From Flavobacteriaceae bacterium (GTDB lineage: Bacteria > Bacteroidota > Bacteroidia > Flavobacteriales > Flavobacteriaceae), in NCBI GenBank assembly GCA_018402205.1, contig JAGYIX010000003.1, positions 496,001 through 560,000 of the forward strand: a stretch of DNA of 64,000 nucleotides. The letters run 5' to 3'. Under the pieces are notes generated by a model. The model was not told the origin of the DNA. It saw only the letters and a program-made list of their open reading frames with translations, and did no database searches. The stretch's first letter is position 1. Each line of letters starts with the position of its first letter. Positions 19,670-29,880 of the stretch are shown in pieces. A program made the position numbers and the translations under genes.

Positions 19670-20281
19670 ATGAAAATTCATTCGGCACAGTTCGTGATGA
19701 GCAACTCATCAGTTGAACAATGCCCTTCTCAACCACTTCCAGAATACGCTTTTATAGGTCGATCTAATGTGGGTAAATCATCGCTGATCAATGCGCTGAC
19801 TAATCACAACTCACTAGCTAAGACCTCTTCACGACCTGGAAAAACTCAGCTCATCAATCACTTTATCATCAATGAAAATTGGTTTTTAGTCGACCTTCCG
19901 GGTTATGGATATGCGCGCGTTTCGAAATCTGCTAAAAAAGAGTTTCAAAGCTATATTCGAAGTTACTTCAAAAAGCGCACCCAATTATTTTGCGCTTTTG
20001 TGCTAATAGATATTCGACATAAACCCCAGCCCATCGATCTCGAGTTTATGTCTTGGCTTACTTCGAATCAGATCGCTTTCTATATGGTATTCACTAAAGC
20101 GGATAAACTGAAACCCGGAGCTATAAAAACTAAGGTAGAGGCTTACTGCCAAGAAATGACAGCGTCTTTATGGGAAACACATCCGCCCTATTTCATTACG
20201 TCTTCTACGACTCGAGAGGGTTGCGACGAAATTCTGAATGAAATAGATCGCCTAAACGGTGAGTTAAGAGCTCATCTATAA
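19670..20281 (+). CDS. engB: Ribosome biogenesis GTPase YihA/EngB
   Basis: EYAFIGRSNVGKSSLINAL, SSRPGKTQLINHF, DLPGYGYARVSK. Confidence 0.96.
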   Translation: MKIHSAQFVMSNSSVEQCPSQPLPEYAFIGRSNVGKSSLINALTNHNSLAKTSSRPGKTQLINHFIINENWFLVDLPGYGYARVSKSAKKEFQSYIRSYFKKRTQLFCAFVLIDIRHKPQPIDLEFMSWLTSNQIAFYMVFTKADKLKPGAIKTKVEAYCQEMTASLWETHPPYFITSSTTREGCDEILNEIDRLNGELRAHL

Positions 20282-20284
20282 GGG

Positions 20285-20626
20285 CTATTGATCCGTATAC
20301 AAGTTCAACTTATCTGCAAAATAAGCAGCAAATTCTCGAATAGATCCAGACACTTCTTGCTCTTGCGTAGCCTTGTCAAAGGTTGAAGCCATGCGCACTA
20401 AAGTTTGGTGAAAAAAGAGTTTCATTTCATCCACAGGCATATCTTTTGTCCATAAATCAATACTTAGGGTTTCCTTGGCTTCAGGATCCCATATAGATAA
20501 TAACAAGGCCTTAGTGGGTGCTTGGTTTACCCCACCATCTTCAGCAGTCCATTTCAAAGTTTCCGGAATTTTATTCTCATCCAAATCGACGTGCAAGGTT
20601 ATTTCTGATTGATGTGTAGAAGCCAT
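20285..20626 (-). CDS. gldC: Gliding motility protein GldC
   Basis: MASTHQSEITLHVDLDENKIPETLKWTAEDGG...KDMPVDEMKLFFHQTLVRMASTF resembles GldC. Confidence 0.85.
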   Translation of the reverse strand: MASTHQSEITLHVDLDENKIPETLKWTAEDGGVNQAPTKALLLSIWDPEAKETLSIDLWTKDMPVDEMKLFFHQTLVRMASTFDKATQEQEVSGSIREFAAYFADKLNLYTDQ

Positions 20627-20641
20627 AATAACTAGTTTGCA

Positions 20642-20649
20642 CAAAATTA
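20642..20649 (-). promoter_or_regulatory. Candidate gldC -7 element (TAATTTTG)
   Basis: TAnnTTTG on minus strand 16 nt upstream of the gldC ATG. Confidence 0.5.
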
Positions 20650-20663
20650 CCCATTCTAAGTCT

Positions 20664-20671
20664 TAACTTTG
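20664..20671 (+). promoter_or_regulatory. Candidate nadE -7 element (TAACTTTG)
   Basis: TAnnTTTG 15 nt upstream of nadE ATG. Confidence 0.55.
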
Positions 20672-20685
20672 CACAAAAAGAGTTC

Positions 20686-21477
20686 ATGAACGCTTCAGCT
20701 ATCTCTGACCACATCGTAAGCTGGCTCACTCAATACGCAACAAAAGCAAAAGCAAATGGCTTTGTTGTAGGAGTTTCTGGGGGTATTGATTCGGCTACCA
20801 CCTCAACACTTTGCGCCCTAACTGGACTAGAGGTAACCTTGATTAACCTACCTATTTATCAAGCCAAAAATCAAGTCGATCGCGGTCTCAACCACATGAA
20901 TTGGCTGAGCAACACCTACAAAAATGTAACTACGCATACAGTGCTCCTAGATTCGGCCTTTGATGCCTTTAGAAATGCACAGGTTATTCAAGGTAATACT
21001 AACGAACTCACACAACTTGCTTTAGCCAATTCTCGGGCTCGGCTGCGTATGACCACTCTATACTACATTGCGCAATGCCAATCAGCACTTGTAACCGGAA
21101 CTGGCAATAAAATAGAAGATTTTGGTGTAGGTTTTTATACCAAATACGGAGACGGCGGAGTAGATCTTAGCCCTATTGCTGACCTTACAAAGACAGAAGT
21201 TTGGAAACTAGGAGAATATTTGGGTGTTGCCCGCGAAATCGTAGATGCTCCTCCTACAGATGGGCTTTGGGGAGACAATCGCTCTGACGAAGACCAAATA
21301 GGCGCGAGCTATCCAGAATTAGAATGGGCCATGCGCATGCACGAACAAGGAAAATTGGTAGCGGATTTTAATGGAAGAGAAAGAGAAGTTTTTCAAATTT
21401 TTACGAAATTTCATCAGGCCAACAAACATAAAATGGACCCTATTCCGGTCTGTCATGTTCCGCAAGAGCTGCGTTAG
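20686..21477 (+). CDS. nadE: NH3-dependent NAD+ synthetase
   Basis: GFVVGVSGGIDSATTSTL, VTGTGNKIEDFGVGFYTKYGDGGVD. Confidence 0.95.
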   Translation: MNASAISDHIVSWLTQYATKAKANGFVVGVSGGIDSATTSTLCALTGLEVTLINLPIYQAKNQVDRGLNHMNWLSNTYKNVTTHTVLLDSAFDAFRNAQVIQGNTNELTQLALANSRARLRMTTLYYIAQCQSALVTGTGNKIEDFGVGFYTKYGDGGVDLSPIADLTKTEVWKLGEYLGVAREIVDAPPTDGLWGDNRSDEDQIGASYPELEWAMRMHEQGKLVADFNGREREVFQIFTKFHQANKHKMDPIPVCHVPQELR

Positions 21478-21478
21478 A

Positions 21479-23482
21479 TTACACGGTCAATACACGATTG
21501 AGTCGCTTACTTAGTACCTTATTGAGCATCAAGTAATCCATCACTTCTTCCAGTATATTGGTATCTACCTCTTCTACACTTCTCTTTTGCAATTCACTTA
21601 AATGCTGCTGCACCCAATGTGATCTAAGGGAGAGTATGGTTTCAGATACCTGTTGCGCAATCTGATCTTTTCGTTCTTTTGGATAGATATTCTTTCGTTC
21701 CCATTGATGCAATGCATACTGCTCGTATTCAAAAACTATAGAAGATACGTGCTGTATAAGTTCTTCTTTTTGCTGCTTTTCTAAAAACTTTAGCAAATCG
21801 GCAATCTCTTCACCCTGCTGCTCGGTATAAAAGCGAATTACCCAATCGAACAAACTACTATAAACAGGGTCTGAAAAACGCATCTCGTCTTGCTGCAGAT
21901 CGAGATAAATTTTCTCGTACACCTTAGACTTTATTAAAGATCGCTTCGAAATCAATTCACCGCTCTGTTCGTCGGCTTCTAAAAATGCATCGTCAAACAC
22001 TTCTAGTTTAGAACCGTAAAGCAATAAAGATTCAATCAGCGAGCGTTCTAGCTCTTTTTGCCTGTCTTTGGTTTCTGTCGGCTTGCTGTTAGCAGCAATA
22101 ACCTCTAAACCTGAGATGTTGTTCTGAGAATAGCTTCGAGAACGTGCATCGCGTTTTTCTTTAGACTCTAGGTCAGCCAATGCAGCGTAAACAACAGCCT
22201 CGCTCAATTTAAACGTGTCTACACACTGTTTTATATACAATTCTCTTTTAATCGGGTCACCTATGTGCCATATACTCTTGACAATTTCTCGAATGGCCTC
22301 AGATTTGGTTATCGCATCTTTAGCTTCACCCAGTAGAATTTGAGATTTATAGGTAATGAAATCGATTTGATGCTGCTCAAAATAGGCGGTAATCTCTTCA
22401 TAATCGTGACTTCGGGCAAAGCTATCTGGGTCTTCCCCTTCAGGCAGTGAAAGAACCCTAACATTCAATCCCTCCGCTAGAATGAGATCTATGCTGCGCA
22501 TAGATGCGCGAATTCCTGCCTGATCTGCATCAAAAATCAGGGTTATCGTTGAGCATAATCGCCGAATCATTCGAATCTGTGACTCGGTTAAGGCTGTTCC
22601 GCTTGAAGAAACGACATTTTCAACGCCGCGCTGATGCAGTTGAATCACATCGGTATACCCCTCCACTAGGTAGCAGTTATTTAATTTTGCGATAGCTGAC
22701 TTCGCAAAGTGAATGCCATAAAGTGCTTTGGCTTTGTGATATATTGGGCTTTCAGGTGAATTCACATACTTAGCCACCTTTTTTTGAGTGTCTAAAATGC
22801 GGCCCCCGAAACCAAGCACGCGCCCACTAGTACTCTGAATCGGAAAAATGACCCGATCTCTAAAACGATCTCTTAATTCGGGCTGGCCACTACTACTGGC
22901 TGCAGGGGAGTCTACCTTAAAACAAACACCGCTTTCTTCGAGTAACTCCGCTTTATATCCTTGGGCTAGTGCTTCTTTGGCAAGACCCTGCCAGTCTGTT
23001 CCTCCGAAACCTAATCTAAAACGTTTAATCGTATCCTCGGTAAACCCTCGCTCTCTAAAATAAGAAAGCCCAATAATTCTACCTTGTGCATTCTCGTTTA
23101 GTTGTTTTTGAAAATACTCTTGTGCGAATTCGGTCACTAGGTATAAACTCTCTTGGTGATCTTTGGCTTCTTTTTGCTCTGAAGATTGAGCAGTTTCTTC
23201 TATTTCTATATTGTACTTCTGCGCAAGATGCTTAATAGCCTCTGGATAGGTATACTGCTCCATCTCCATAAGAAAGGCTATAGCGTTACCACCCTTTCCG
23301 CTACTGAAATCTTTCCAAATTTGTTTTACCGGAGACACCATGAAACTAGGGGTGCGCTCGCTAGTAAAGGGGCTCAACCCCTTAAAGTTGGCACCTGATT
23401 TTTTTAGCTGCACATAGTCTTGAATTACCTCCTCGACTCGAACTGCTTCATAAACCTTATCTATAGTCGCCTTCGAAATCAT
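21479..23482 (-). CDS. dnaG: DNA primase DnaG
   Basis: YVQLKKSGANFKGLSPFTSERTPSFMVSP, TOPRIM region VEGYTDVIQLHQRG. Confidence 0.96.
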   Translation of the reverse strand: MISKATIDKVYEAVRVEEVIQDYVQLKKSGANFKGLSPFTSERTPSFMVSPVKQIWKDFSSGKGGNAIAFLMEMEQYTYPEAIKHLAQKYNIEIEETAQSSEQKEAKDHQESLYLVTEFAQEYFQKQLNENAQGRIIGLSYFRERGFTEDTIKRFRLGFGGTDWQGLAKEALAQGYKAELLEESGVCFKVDSPAASSSGQPELRDRFRDRVIFPIQSTSGRVLGFGGRILDTQKKVAKYVNSPESPIYHKAKALYGIHFAKSAIAKLNNCYLVEGYTDVIQLHQRGVENVVSSSGTALTESQIRMIRRLCSTITLIFDADQAGIRASMRSIDLILAEGLNVRVLSLPEGEDPDSFARSHDYEEITAYFEQHQIDFITYKSQILLGEAKDAITKSEAIREIVKSIWHIGDPIKRELYIKQCVDTFKLSEAVVYAALADLESKEKRDARSRSYSQNNISGLEVIAANSKPTETKDRQKELERSLIESLLLYGSKLEVFDDAFLEADEQSGELISKRSLIKSKVYEKIYLDLQQDEMRFSDPVYSSLFDWVIRFYTEQQGEEIADLLKFLEKQQKEELIQHVSSIVFEYEQYALHQWERKNIYPKERKDQIAQQVSETILSLRSHWVQQHLSELQKRSVEEVDTNILEEVMDYLMLNKVLSKRLNRVLTV

Positions 23483-23526
23483 TCGTTCTTGCTGTCTACT
23501 TCGTTAATTTTGTACAAATTACTACA

Positions 23527-23733
23527 ATGTTCTTGTTTTTAGGCACCCGTGAATTAAACAGAAATGAGACTTTGCTCACAGGGTCTCAATGCACCTATTG
23601 CGACCAAGAAAATACACTTATCGAAACCCGATACGACACCTATTTTCACCTGTTTTGGATTCCCTTGTTTAAAGTAGGATCGCAAGGGCACACCCAATGC
23701 ACGCATTGCAAGCGGATTGAATTTATTGAATAG
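23527..23733 (+). CDS. Small zinc-ribbon protein
   Basis: Two CxxC pairs (CTYC, CTHC) and conserved-looking YFHLFWIPLFKVG; TAATTTTG -7 match at 23505-23512. Confidence 0.75.
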   Translation: MFLFLGTRELNRNETLLTGSQCTYCDQENTLIETRYDTYFHLFWIPLFKVGSQGHTQCTHCKRIEFIE

Positions 23734-23737
23734 CTAT

Positions 23738-24715
23738 TTATTTTTTGCGATCTACCACGTAATTCACCAGATCTACTAAAGCGCTTTTATAGCTGCTTTC
23801 AGGGTAATTCACCAGCATACCCAGTGCTGCGTCGCGATAACGGTTCATTTGAGAAGTAGCATAAGACAATCCCCCATTTTCTTTGACGTAATCTATGACC
23901 TCTTTCACGCGCTTCTTGTCTTTGTGGTGCCTTTTTACCGAATCGATAATCCAGTTTTTCTCTTTGGTTGAAGCCTTATTCAGCACATAGATGAGCGGAA
24001 GGGTCATCTTCTGCTCTTTGATATCGATTCCTGTGGGCTTACCTATAGCTTCATCAGTGTAATCAAACAAGTCGTCTTTAATCTGAAAGGCCATTCCAGC
24101 GTATTCTCCAAACGATCTAAAACGCTCAATCTCTTCATCACTTCTGCCCACAGAAGCTGCACCCATAGCGCAGCAGGCGGCAATCAGAGTTGCTGTTTTC
24201 TGTCGAATAATATCGTAATACACCGACTCATTAACATCGAGCCGTCTTGCCTTTTCTAGCTGTAACAATTCTCCTTGACTCATGTCCCTGACTGCCTCCG
24301 ATACAATCTTTAGCAAATCAAAATCATCGTTGTCTAAAGAAAGTAATAAGCCTTTAGAAAAGAAGTAATCCCCTACCAAGACAGCAATCTTATTCTTCCA
24401 CAAGGCATTAACCGAGAAAAATCCCCGACGCTTATCACTGGCATCTATAACATCGTCATGAACCAGCGAAGCGGTATGTATAAGTTCAATTATAGTAGAC
24501 CCCCTATAGGTGCGCTCTGTTACTTCACCCTCACCTAAAAGTTTGGCTACTAAGAAGACAAACATTGGTCGCATTTGCTTGCCCTTTCGACTAGCGATGT
24601 AATAGGTAATACGATTGAGTAGGGCCACCTTTGAAACCATAGCCTCTTTGAACTTGGATTCAAAAAGATCCATTTCAGCAACTATAGGTTGACGTATTTT
24701 GGCAACGGTCTGCAA
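23738..24715 (-). CDS. Polyprenyl synthetase (octaprenyl/solanesyl-diphosphate synthase-like)
   Basis: SLVHDDVIDASDKRRG (first Asp-rich motif) and FQIKDDLFDYTD. Confidence 0.93.
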   Translation of the reverse strand: MQTVAKIRQPIVAEMDLFESKFKEAMVSKVALLNRITYYIASRKGKQMRPMFVFLVAKLLGEGEVTERTYRGSTIIELIHTASLVHDDVIDASDKRRGFFSVNALWKNKIAVLVGDYFFSKGLLLSLDNDDFDLLKIVSEAVRDMSQGELLQLEKARRLDVNESVYYDIIRQKTATLIAACCAMGAASVGRSDEEIERFRSFGEYAGMAFQIKDDLFDYTDEAIGKPTGIDIKEQKMTLPLIYVLNKASTKEKNWIIDSVKRHHKDKKRVKEVIDYVKENGGLSYATSQMNRYRDAALGMLVNYPESSYKSALVDLVNYVVDRKK

Positions 24716-24734
24716 GGTCAGAAAAGGGCTATGA

Positions 24735-25793
24735 TTAGTGTTCTAAAGGTACCAATTTATTGGCCAGTTGGCCGCATGCGGCATCTATATCTTTGCCTCT
24801 TGAACGTCTTACCGTAACGGTTATTCTTGCGCGCTCCAAAGCCTGTTTATAGCGCTCAATCACCTCTTTATCGGCGGCCTTAAAATCTGCTGCATCAGTA
24901 GGGTTATATTCAATAATATTCACCTTTGAAGGTACTTTTTTTGCATAGGCAACCAACGCATCAATATCCATTTGCGTATCATTTATCCCCTTCCATATGA
25001 GGTATTCGAAAGTGACCTTAGATTGAGTTTTAAGATACCAATACTGAAGCGACTTCAATAAAATAGGCAGCTCAAACGACGTGCTAAATGGCATGATCGA
25101 ATTTCGAACTTCTTCTCTAGCCGAGTGCAGCGAAACAGCCAATTGAAACTTAGGGTTTTCATCTGCCAACTTCTCTATCATTTTGGGAATTCCTGAAGTT
25201 GAAATGGTAATTCTCTTTGGCGACATACCCAAACCCGCTGTGATTTTATCGACTGCCATGATGACATTCTTATAATTCATCAGTGGTTCACCCATTCCCA
25301 TAAACACAATATTAGAAAGAGGGCGGTCAAAGTATAAACGACTTTGGCTATCGAGAGCCATAACCTGGTCGTAAATTTCGTCAGGATTAAGATTTCGCAT
25401 GCGCTTTAGCTGTGAGGTCGCACAAAAGGTACAATCAAGACTGCATCCTACCTGACTAGATACACAAGCCGTGCTGCGGGTTTCGGTCGGAATAAGCACC
25501 GATTCAATCGTTAATCCGTCGTGCAAGCGAATGGCGTTCTTAATAGTCTTATCGGCACTGCGCTGCTGCCGATCAACCGCTATGTGATTAATGACAAATG
25601 AAGCATCTAGCAATTCACGAGTTGCTTTAGATAGGTTGGTCATGACCTCAAAGCTGTGAGCGCCTTTTTGCCATAGCCATTGATACACTTGGTCTGCTCT
25701 AAATGCTTGCTGGTTATGAGACTCAAAAAACGCCCTTAGGGCCTCTAGGTCAAGTGCTCTTATGTCGCGCTTAGAACTATTGTCTATTGGCAT
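24735..25793 (-). CDS. rlmN: 23S rRNA (adenine2503-C2)-methyltransferase
   Basis: CVSSQVGCSLDCTFCATSQLKRMRNL; VFMGMGEPLMNYKNV. Confidence 0.96.
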   Translation of the reverse strand: MPIDNSSKRDIRALDLEALRAFFESHNQQAFRADQVYQWLWQKGAHSFEVMTNLSKATRELLDASFVINHIAVDRQQRSADKTIKNAIRLHDGLTIESVLIPTETRSTACVSSQVGCSLDCTFCATSQLKRMRNLNPDEIYDQVMALDSQSRLYFDRPLSNIVFMGMGEPLMNYKNVIMAVDKITAGLGMSPKRITISTSGIPKMIEKLADENPKFQLAVSLHSAREEVRNSIMPFSTSFELPILLKSLQYWYLKTQSKVTFEYLIWKGINDTQMDIDALVAYAKKVPSKVNIIEYNPTDAADFKAADKEVIERYKQALERARITVTVRRSRGKDIDAACGQLANKLVPLEH

Positions 25794-25795
25794 TA

Positions 25796-26845
25796 CTACA
25801 GGATCATCATTGCGTCTCCGTACGAATAAAAGCGATATTTTTCTTTTATCGCTTCTTTATACGCATGAACAATCAACTCGTGATCGGCAAAAGCAGAGAT
25901 CATCATCAGTAATGTAGACTTAGGAAGGTGAAAATTAGTCACCATGCAATTGGCTATAGAAAAGTCGTGAGGCGGAAATATGAATTTGTTTGTCCACCCT
26001 TCAAACTCATTGAGCATACCATTTGAAGACACCGAACTTTCAAGCGATCGCATCACTGTTGTTCCGATGGCGCATATTTTCTTCTTTTCACGTTTTGCGT
26101 GGTTCACAATCTCGACGGCCTTAGCATCAATCACCATCTCTTCACTGTCCATTTTATGCTTAGAAAGATCTTCTACTTCTACAGGATTAAAAGTGCCTAA
26201 GCCCACATGCAAAGTGATCTCTGCAAAATTGATCCCTTTAATCTCTAAGCGCTTTAATAGGTGTCTTGAAAAGTGAAGACCTGCTGTCGGAGCAGCCACA
26301 GCCCCTTCGTATTTGGCGTAAATGGTCTGATAGCGCTCTTCGTCTTCAGGCTCAACGTTTCTTTTAATGTACTTAGGAAGAGGTGTTTCACCCAATGAGC
26401 GCAGCTTTTTTCTAAACTCGGTATACGACCCGTCATACAAAAACCGCAGAGTGCGCCCACGAGAAGTGGTATTATCAATAACTTCAGCCACCAATGAATC
26501 ATCGTCTCCGAAGTAAAGCTTGTTTCCGATACGGATTTTCCTGGCCGGATCTACAAGCACATCCCATAACCGTTGTTCTTGATTTAATTCTCTAAGTAGA
26601 AATACCTCGATGCGAGCGCCTGTCTTCTCTTTATTTCCATATAATCGAGCCGGAAACACCTTGGTGTTATTAAGTGCCATCACATCTCCTTCATCGAAAT
26701 AGTCGATGATATCCTTAAACATCTTGTGTTCGATTTTACCGCTATCGCGATGCAAAACCATTAATCGCGACTCGTCGCGATTTTCTGCTGGATACTCGGC
26801 TAATAATTCTTTAGGAAGGGTGAAATCGAATTTGGATAGTTTCAT
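25796..26845 (-). CDS. queA: tRNA preQ1(34) S-adenosylmethionine ribosyltransferase-isomerase
   Basis: [54 protein letters not shown]. Confidence 0.97.
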   Translation of the reverse strand: MKLSKFDFTLPKELLAEYPAENRDESRLMVLHRDSGKIEHKMFKDIIDYFDEGDVMALNNTKVFPARLYGNKEKTGARIEVFLLRELNQEQRLWDVLVDPARKIRIGNKLYFGDDDSLVAEVIDNTTSRGRTLRFLYDGSYTEFRKKLRSLGETPLPKYIKRNVEPEDEERYQTIYAKYEGAVAAPTAGLHFSRHLLKRLEIKGINFAEITLHVGLGTFNPVEVEDLSKHKMDSEEMVIDAKAVEIVNHAKREKKKICAIGTTVMRSLESSVSSNGMLNEFEGWTNKFIFPPHDFSIANCMVTNFHLPKSTLLMMISAFADHELIVHAYKEAIKEKYRFYSYGDAMMIL

Positions 26846-26868
26846 AAATACATTCAAATTAAGAGCGG

Positions 26869-26876
26869 CAAAGATA
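26869..26876 (-). promoter_or_regulatory. Candidate queA -7 element (TATCTTTG)
   Basis: TAnnTTTG on minus strand upstream of queA. Confidence 0.5.
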
Positions 26877-26911
26877 CGCTCTCGAAAAGGGCAAAGTCAA
26901 GCTATTTTCTA

Positions 26912-28150
26912 TTAATCTGCTTGTAAACTGCAGTCAAAACCCAATACGGCCAAGTCTTTCCAAAAGTCTGGATACGACTTTTCTACAACCATTGGGTCTT
27001 GAATTTCTAATGGAATCAGGGTCGCTAGGGGCGCAAAGGCCATAGCCATTCTATGATCGTTATAGGTGGCAATAGTAGCGCTGCTTAAAACCGACTTGCG
27101 CGCGAAAACCTTTAGTGAATTTGGGCTTATACCCACAGAGAGGCCACATTTCTCAAGTTCAGTCTTCATTGCGGCCAAACGATCGGTTTCTTTAATTGGC
27201 AAAGTGTGCAGTCCGATCATGGTACATTCTACCCCCAAACCTGCGGCGGTAACCGCAATGGTTTGCGCGATATCAGGCGCGTCTTTTAGATCGAAAAAGT
27301 AAGCCCTAGGCTGCGGTTGATAACTTTTGCGCAACACAACGTGCTGCTCGTTCTCAAAAGTGGTCTCGACCCCAAATTCAGTGTAAATATCGGCAAGCAC
27401 TCGGTCTCCCTGAAGCGAGTCATTCTTCAGCACACTCAGCGCCATCTCGGTTCCTACTGGCGACAAAGCAAGTATACTAAAGTAATAGCTTGCGGCGCTC
27501 CAATCCGATTCCACAGATAGCGACTGGCTTTCTATTTCAGGCATCGGAGCGATTCTAAGCCCTTTAGAATCTAAATAGGTCTCTACACCAATCGCGTCGA
27601 GAAGTTTTAAGGTCATTTTAAGGTACGGAATAGAGGTTAAGGCTCCTTCAAAGACCAATTCAAGACCTTCACTAAACCTCGGAGCCACCAAACAAAGAGC
27701 CGATAGGTATTGACTGCTAATATCCGCGCGAATATTTAACCTGCCTCCTCTGAGCTGTTTTCCGCTTATACGCAAAGGCGGAAATCCATGATGCTCTAAA
27801 TAGCTTACTTCAGCCCCTAGTTCAATCAATGCATCCACTAACACTTCAATAGGTCGCTGCTTCATGCGATCACTACCAGTTAAGGTGATTGAAGCCCCCT
27901 CTAAAGAGGCAAAATAGGCCGTTAAAAAACGCATTGCTGTGCCCGCGTGATGAATATCTACCGTTCCAGAAGTCTGTAGTAGGCCGCGCTTCATCATTTC
28001 TACATCGTGTGCATTAGAGTCGTTGATCAGCGATAAATTCGGATACAACGCCTGCAATAAAAGAACTCGATTTGTCTCACTTTTAGAACCAGTCAATCGA
28101 ATCTTGGCCGGTTTCAGATCTCCCTTCAGCTGAATACTTAGGTGATTCAT
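26912..28150 (-). CDS. aroA: 3-phosphoshikimate 1-carboxyvinyltransferase (EPSP synthase)
   Basis: GSKSETNRVLLLQAL, GTAMRFLTAYFA, IKETDRLAAMKTELEK, YNDHRMAMAFAPLA. Confidence 0.94.
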   Translation of the reverse strand: MNHLSIQLKGDLKPAKIRLTGSKSETNRVLLLQALYPNLSLINDSNAHDVEMMKRGLLQTSGTVDIHHAGTAMRFLTAYFASLEGASITLTGSDRMKQRPIEVLVDALIELGAEVSYLEHHGFPPLRISGKQLRGGRLNIRADISSQYLSALCLVAPRFSEGLELVFEGALTSIPYLKMTLKLLDAIGVETYLDSKGLRIAPMPEIESQSLSVESDWSAASYYFSILALSPVGTEMALSVLKNDSLQGDRVLADIYTEFGVETTFENEQHVVLRKSYQPQPRAYFFDLKDAPDIAQTIAVTAAGLGVECTMIGLHTLPIKETDRLAAMKTELEKCGLSVGISPNSLKVFARKSVLSSATIATYNDHRMAMAFAPLATLIPLEIQDPMVVEKSYPDFWKDLAVLGFDCSLQAD

Positions 28151-28479
28151 GACTTAAGTTTTGGGTTATTGTGATGTCGATCGCGATCGCGTTCGGTTTT
28201 CAGCTCTAGCTTTTTATCAAAGGCCTGCTGAAGATTTACACCTGTCTGATTGGCGAGACACAACAGCACAAACAATACGTCGGCTAACTCTTCTCCCAGA
28301 TCTTTCTCTTTGTCAGCGGCCTTTTCACTTTGCTCTCCATAGCGTCTAGCGATAATACGCGCTACCTCACCCACTTCTTCGGTTAATTGAGCCATATTGG
28401 TAAGCTCGTTAAAATAGCGTACCCCGTGTGTCTTGATCCATTGGTCAACGCGCTCTTGGGTTTGGGTTATGTCGTTCAT
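28147..28479 (-). CDS. MazG-like nucleotide pyrophosphohydrolase
   Basis: LTEEVGEVARIIARRYGEQ...DLGEELADVLFVLLCLANQTGV. Confidence 0.9.
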   Translation of the reverse strand: MNDITQTQERVDQWIKTHGVRYFNELTNMAQLTEEVGEVARIIARRYGEQSEKAADKEKDLGEELADVLFVLLCLANQTGVNLQQAFDKKLELKTERDRDRHHNNPKLKS

Positions 28480-28931
28480 TATTCTTTGTTTTTAGTGTCT
28501 ATAATCAGGGTTACAGGTCCGTCATTCACTAACGAGACCTTCATATCGGCTCCAAATATGCCACGCTCAACCGGCTGATTTAAGAGCTGCTCTAGTAGGT
28601 CAGAGAAATAGGTGTATAGGTCATTGGCTTTCTCAGCGCCAGCAGCTTTTATAAACGATGGTCGATTACCTTTCTTTGTCTCCGCAAAAAGTGTAAACTG
28701 AGAAATCACTAAAATTCTACCCCCTACTTGGCTAAGGTCTAGATTCATTTTACCCTCATCGTCGCTAAAAATGCGCAACTGAGTCACCTTTGATGCGAGC
28801 CAATTGGCATCTTGCTCTGTATCTTCATGTGTAACCCCAAGCAAAATAAGAAACCCAATATCTATGCTTCCAACACACTGACCATCGACGGCCACAGACG
28901 CGTTACTAACGCGTTGAATAACTGCTCTCAT
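28479..28931 (-). CDS. dtd: D-aminoacyl-tRNA deacylase
   Basis: [54 protein letters not shown]. Confidence 0.96.
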   Translation of the reverse strand: MRAVIQRVSNASVAVDGQCVGSIDIGFLILLGVTHEDTEQDANWLASKVTQLRIFSDDEGKMNLDLSQVGGRILVISQFTLFAETKKGNRPSFIKAAGAEKANDLYTYFSDLLEQLLNQPVERGIFGADMKVSLVNDGPVTLIIDTKNKE

Positions 28932-29875
28932 GCTTCGTAAATATCTGTTCTATACGGACCATCTGGATCGTCTAATAACCCCCTGTAGCTGTCGTAGCGG
29001 CTTTGAGCAATTGATTTAGATTCAACGGCTGCTTTAACCGCGCATTGGGGCTCATTATCGTGAAGGCAATTGTGAAATCTGCACTGCGACTTTAAGGCGA
29101 AAAACTCCTTAAAATAATCCCCTATTTCGTGCCGCTTTAAAGTGGCAATTCCAAAGCCTCGTATTCCGGGGGTATCTATGATTCTGGCTTCGAAACTCAA
29201 ATCAAACATCTGGGCAAAGGTTGTAGTGTGTTGCCCCTGCTGATGTTGCTCAGAGGTGCGCGCCGTCTTTAGATCTAATGAAGGTTCGATTGCATTAATC
29301 AGCGTAGACTTACCCACGCCTGAATTACCTGCAAACATACTGGTCTTACCTTTCATTAAGTGCTTGAGTTCATCACAACCCTGGCCCGTTATAGCACTGC
29401 TCGATAAGGTCTTGTAACCAACGGTTTCGTAAACAGATTTTAGGGCGATGGCTTGCTCTTTTTCTTCTTTCTCATACCTGTCCCATTTATTAAAAACAAG
29501 TACCACCTCTATGTGATAAGCCCCAGCACTTACCAAAAAGCGATCAATAAAGGCCGGATACGTAGGTGGATTTTTTAGAGTTACCACCAAAAATATTTGA
29601 TCGATATTGGCGGCAATGATATGTAATTGCTTAGACAGATTAACCGACCGCCTAACCAGGTAATTCGCTCTAGGCTCAATGGCCGAAATCACCCCCTGTT
29701 GCTCATCTGAATTGGTATCGATAGAGAAAACAACCCAGTCGCCTACGGCGACTGGGTTGGTAGACTTTATTCCCTGAATGCGAAACTTGCCCTTTATACG
29801 ACACGAATAGAAACGGCCATCTTCAGCCTTGACTTGGTACCAACTTCCGGTCGATTTATAAACAAGTCCGCGCAT
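28928..29875 (-). CDS. rsgA: Ribosome small subunit-dependent GTPase RsgA
   Basis: Circularly permuted GTPase: [35 protein letters not shown], Cys/His C-terminal cluster. Confidence 0.96.
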   Translation of the reverse strand: MRGLVYKSTGSWYQVKAEDGRFYSCRIKGKFRIQGIKSTNPVAVGDWVVFSIDTNSDEQQGVISAIEPRANYLVRRSVNLSKQLHIIAANIDQIFLVVTLKNPPTYPAFIDRFLVSAGAYHIEVVLVFNKWDRYEKEEKEQAIALKSVYETVGYKTLSSSAITGQGCDELKHLMKGKTSMFAGNSGVGKSTLINAIEPSLDLKTARTSEQHQQGQHTTTFAQMFDLSFEARIIDTPGIRGFGIATLKRHEIGDYFKEFFALKSQCRFHNCLHDNEPQCAVKAAVESKSIAQSRYDSYRGLLDDPDGPYRTDIYEA

Positions 29876-29880
29876 ACCCC

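Noticed and set aside
26254-26502. 82-aa minus-strand ORF inside queA in another frame ([25 protein letters not shown]...)
   Set aside because: Superficially signal-peptide-like but fully nested in the same-strand queA gene; no independent evidence
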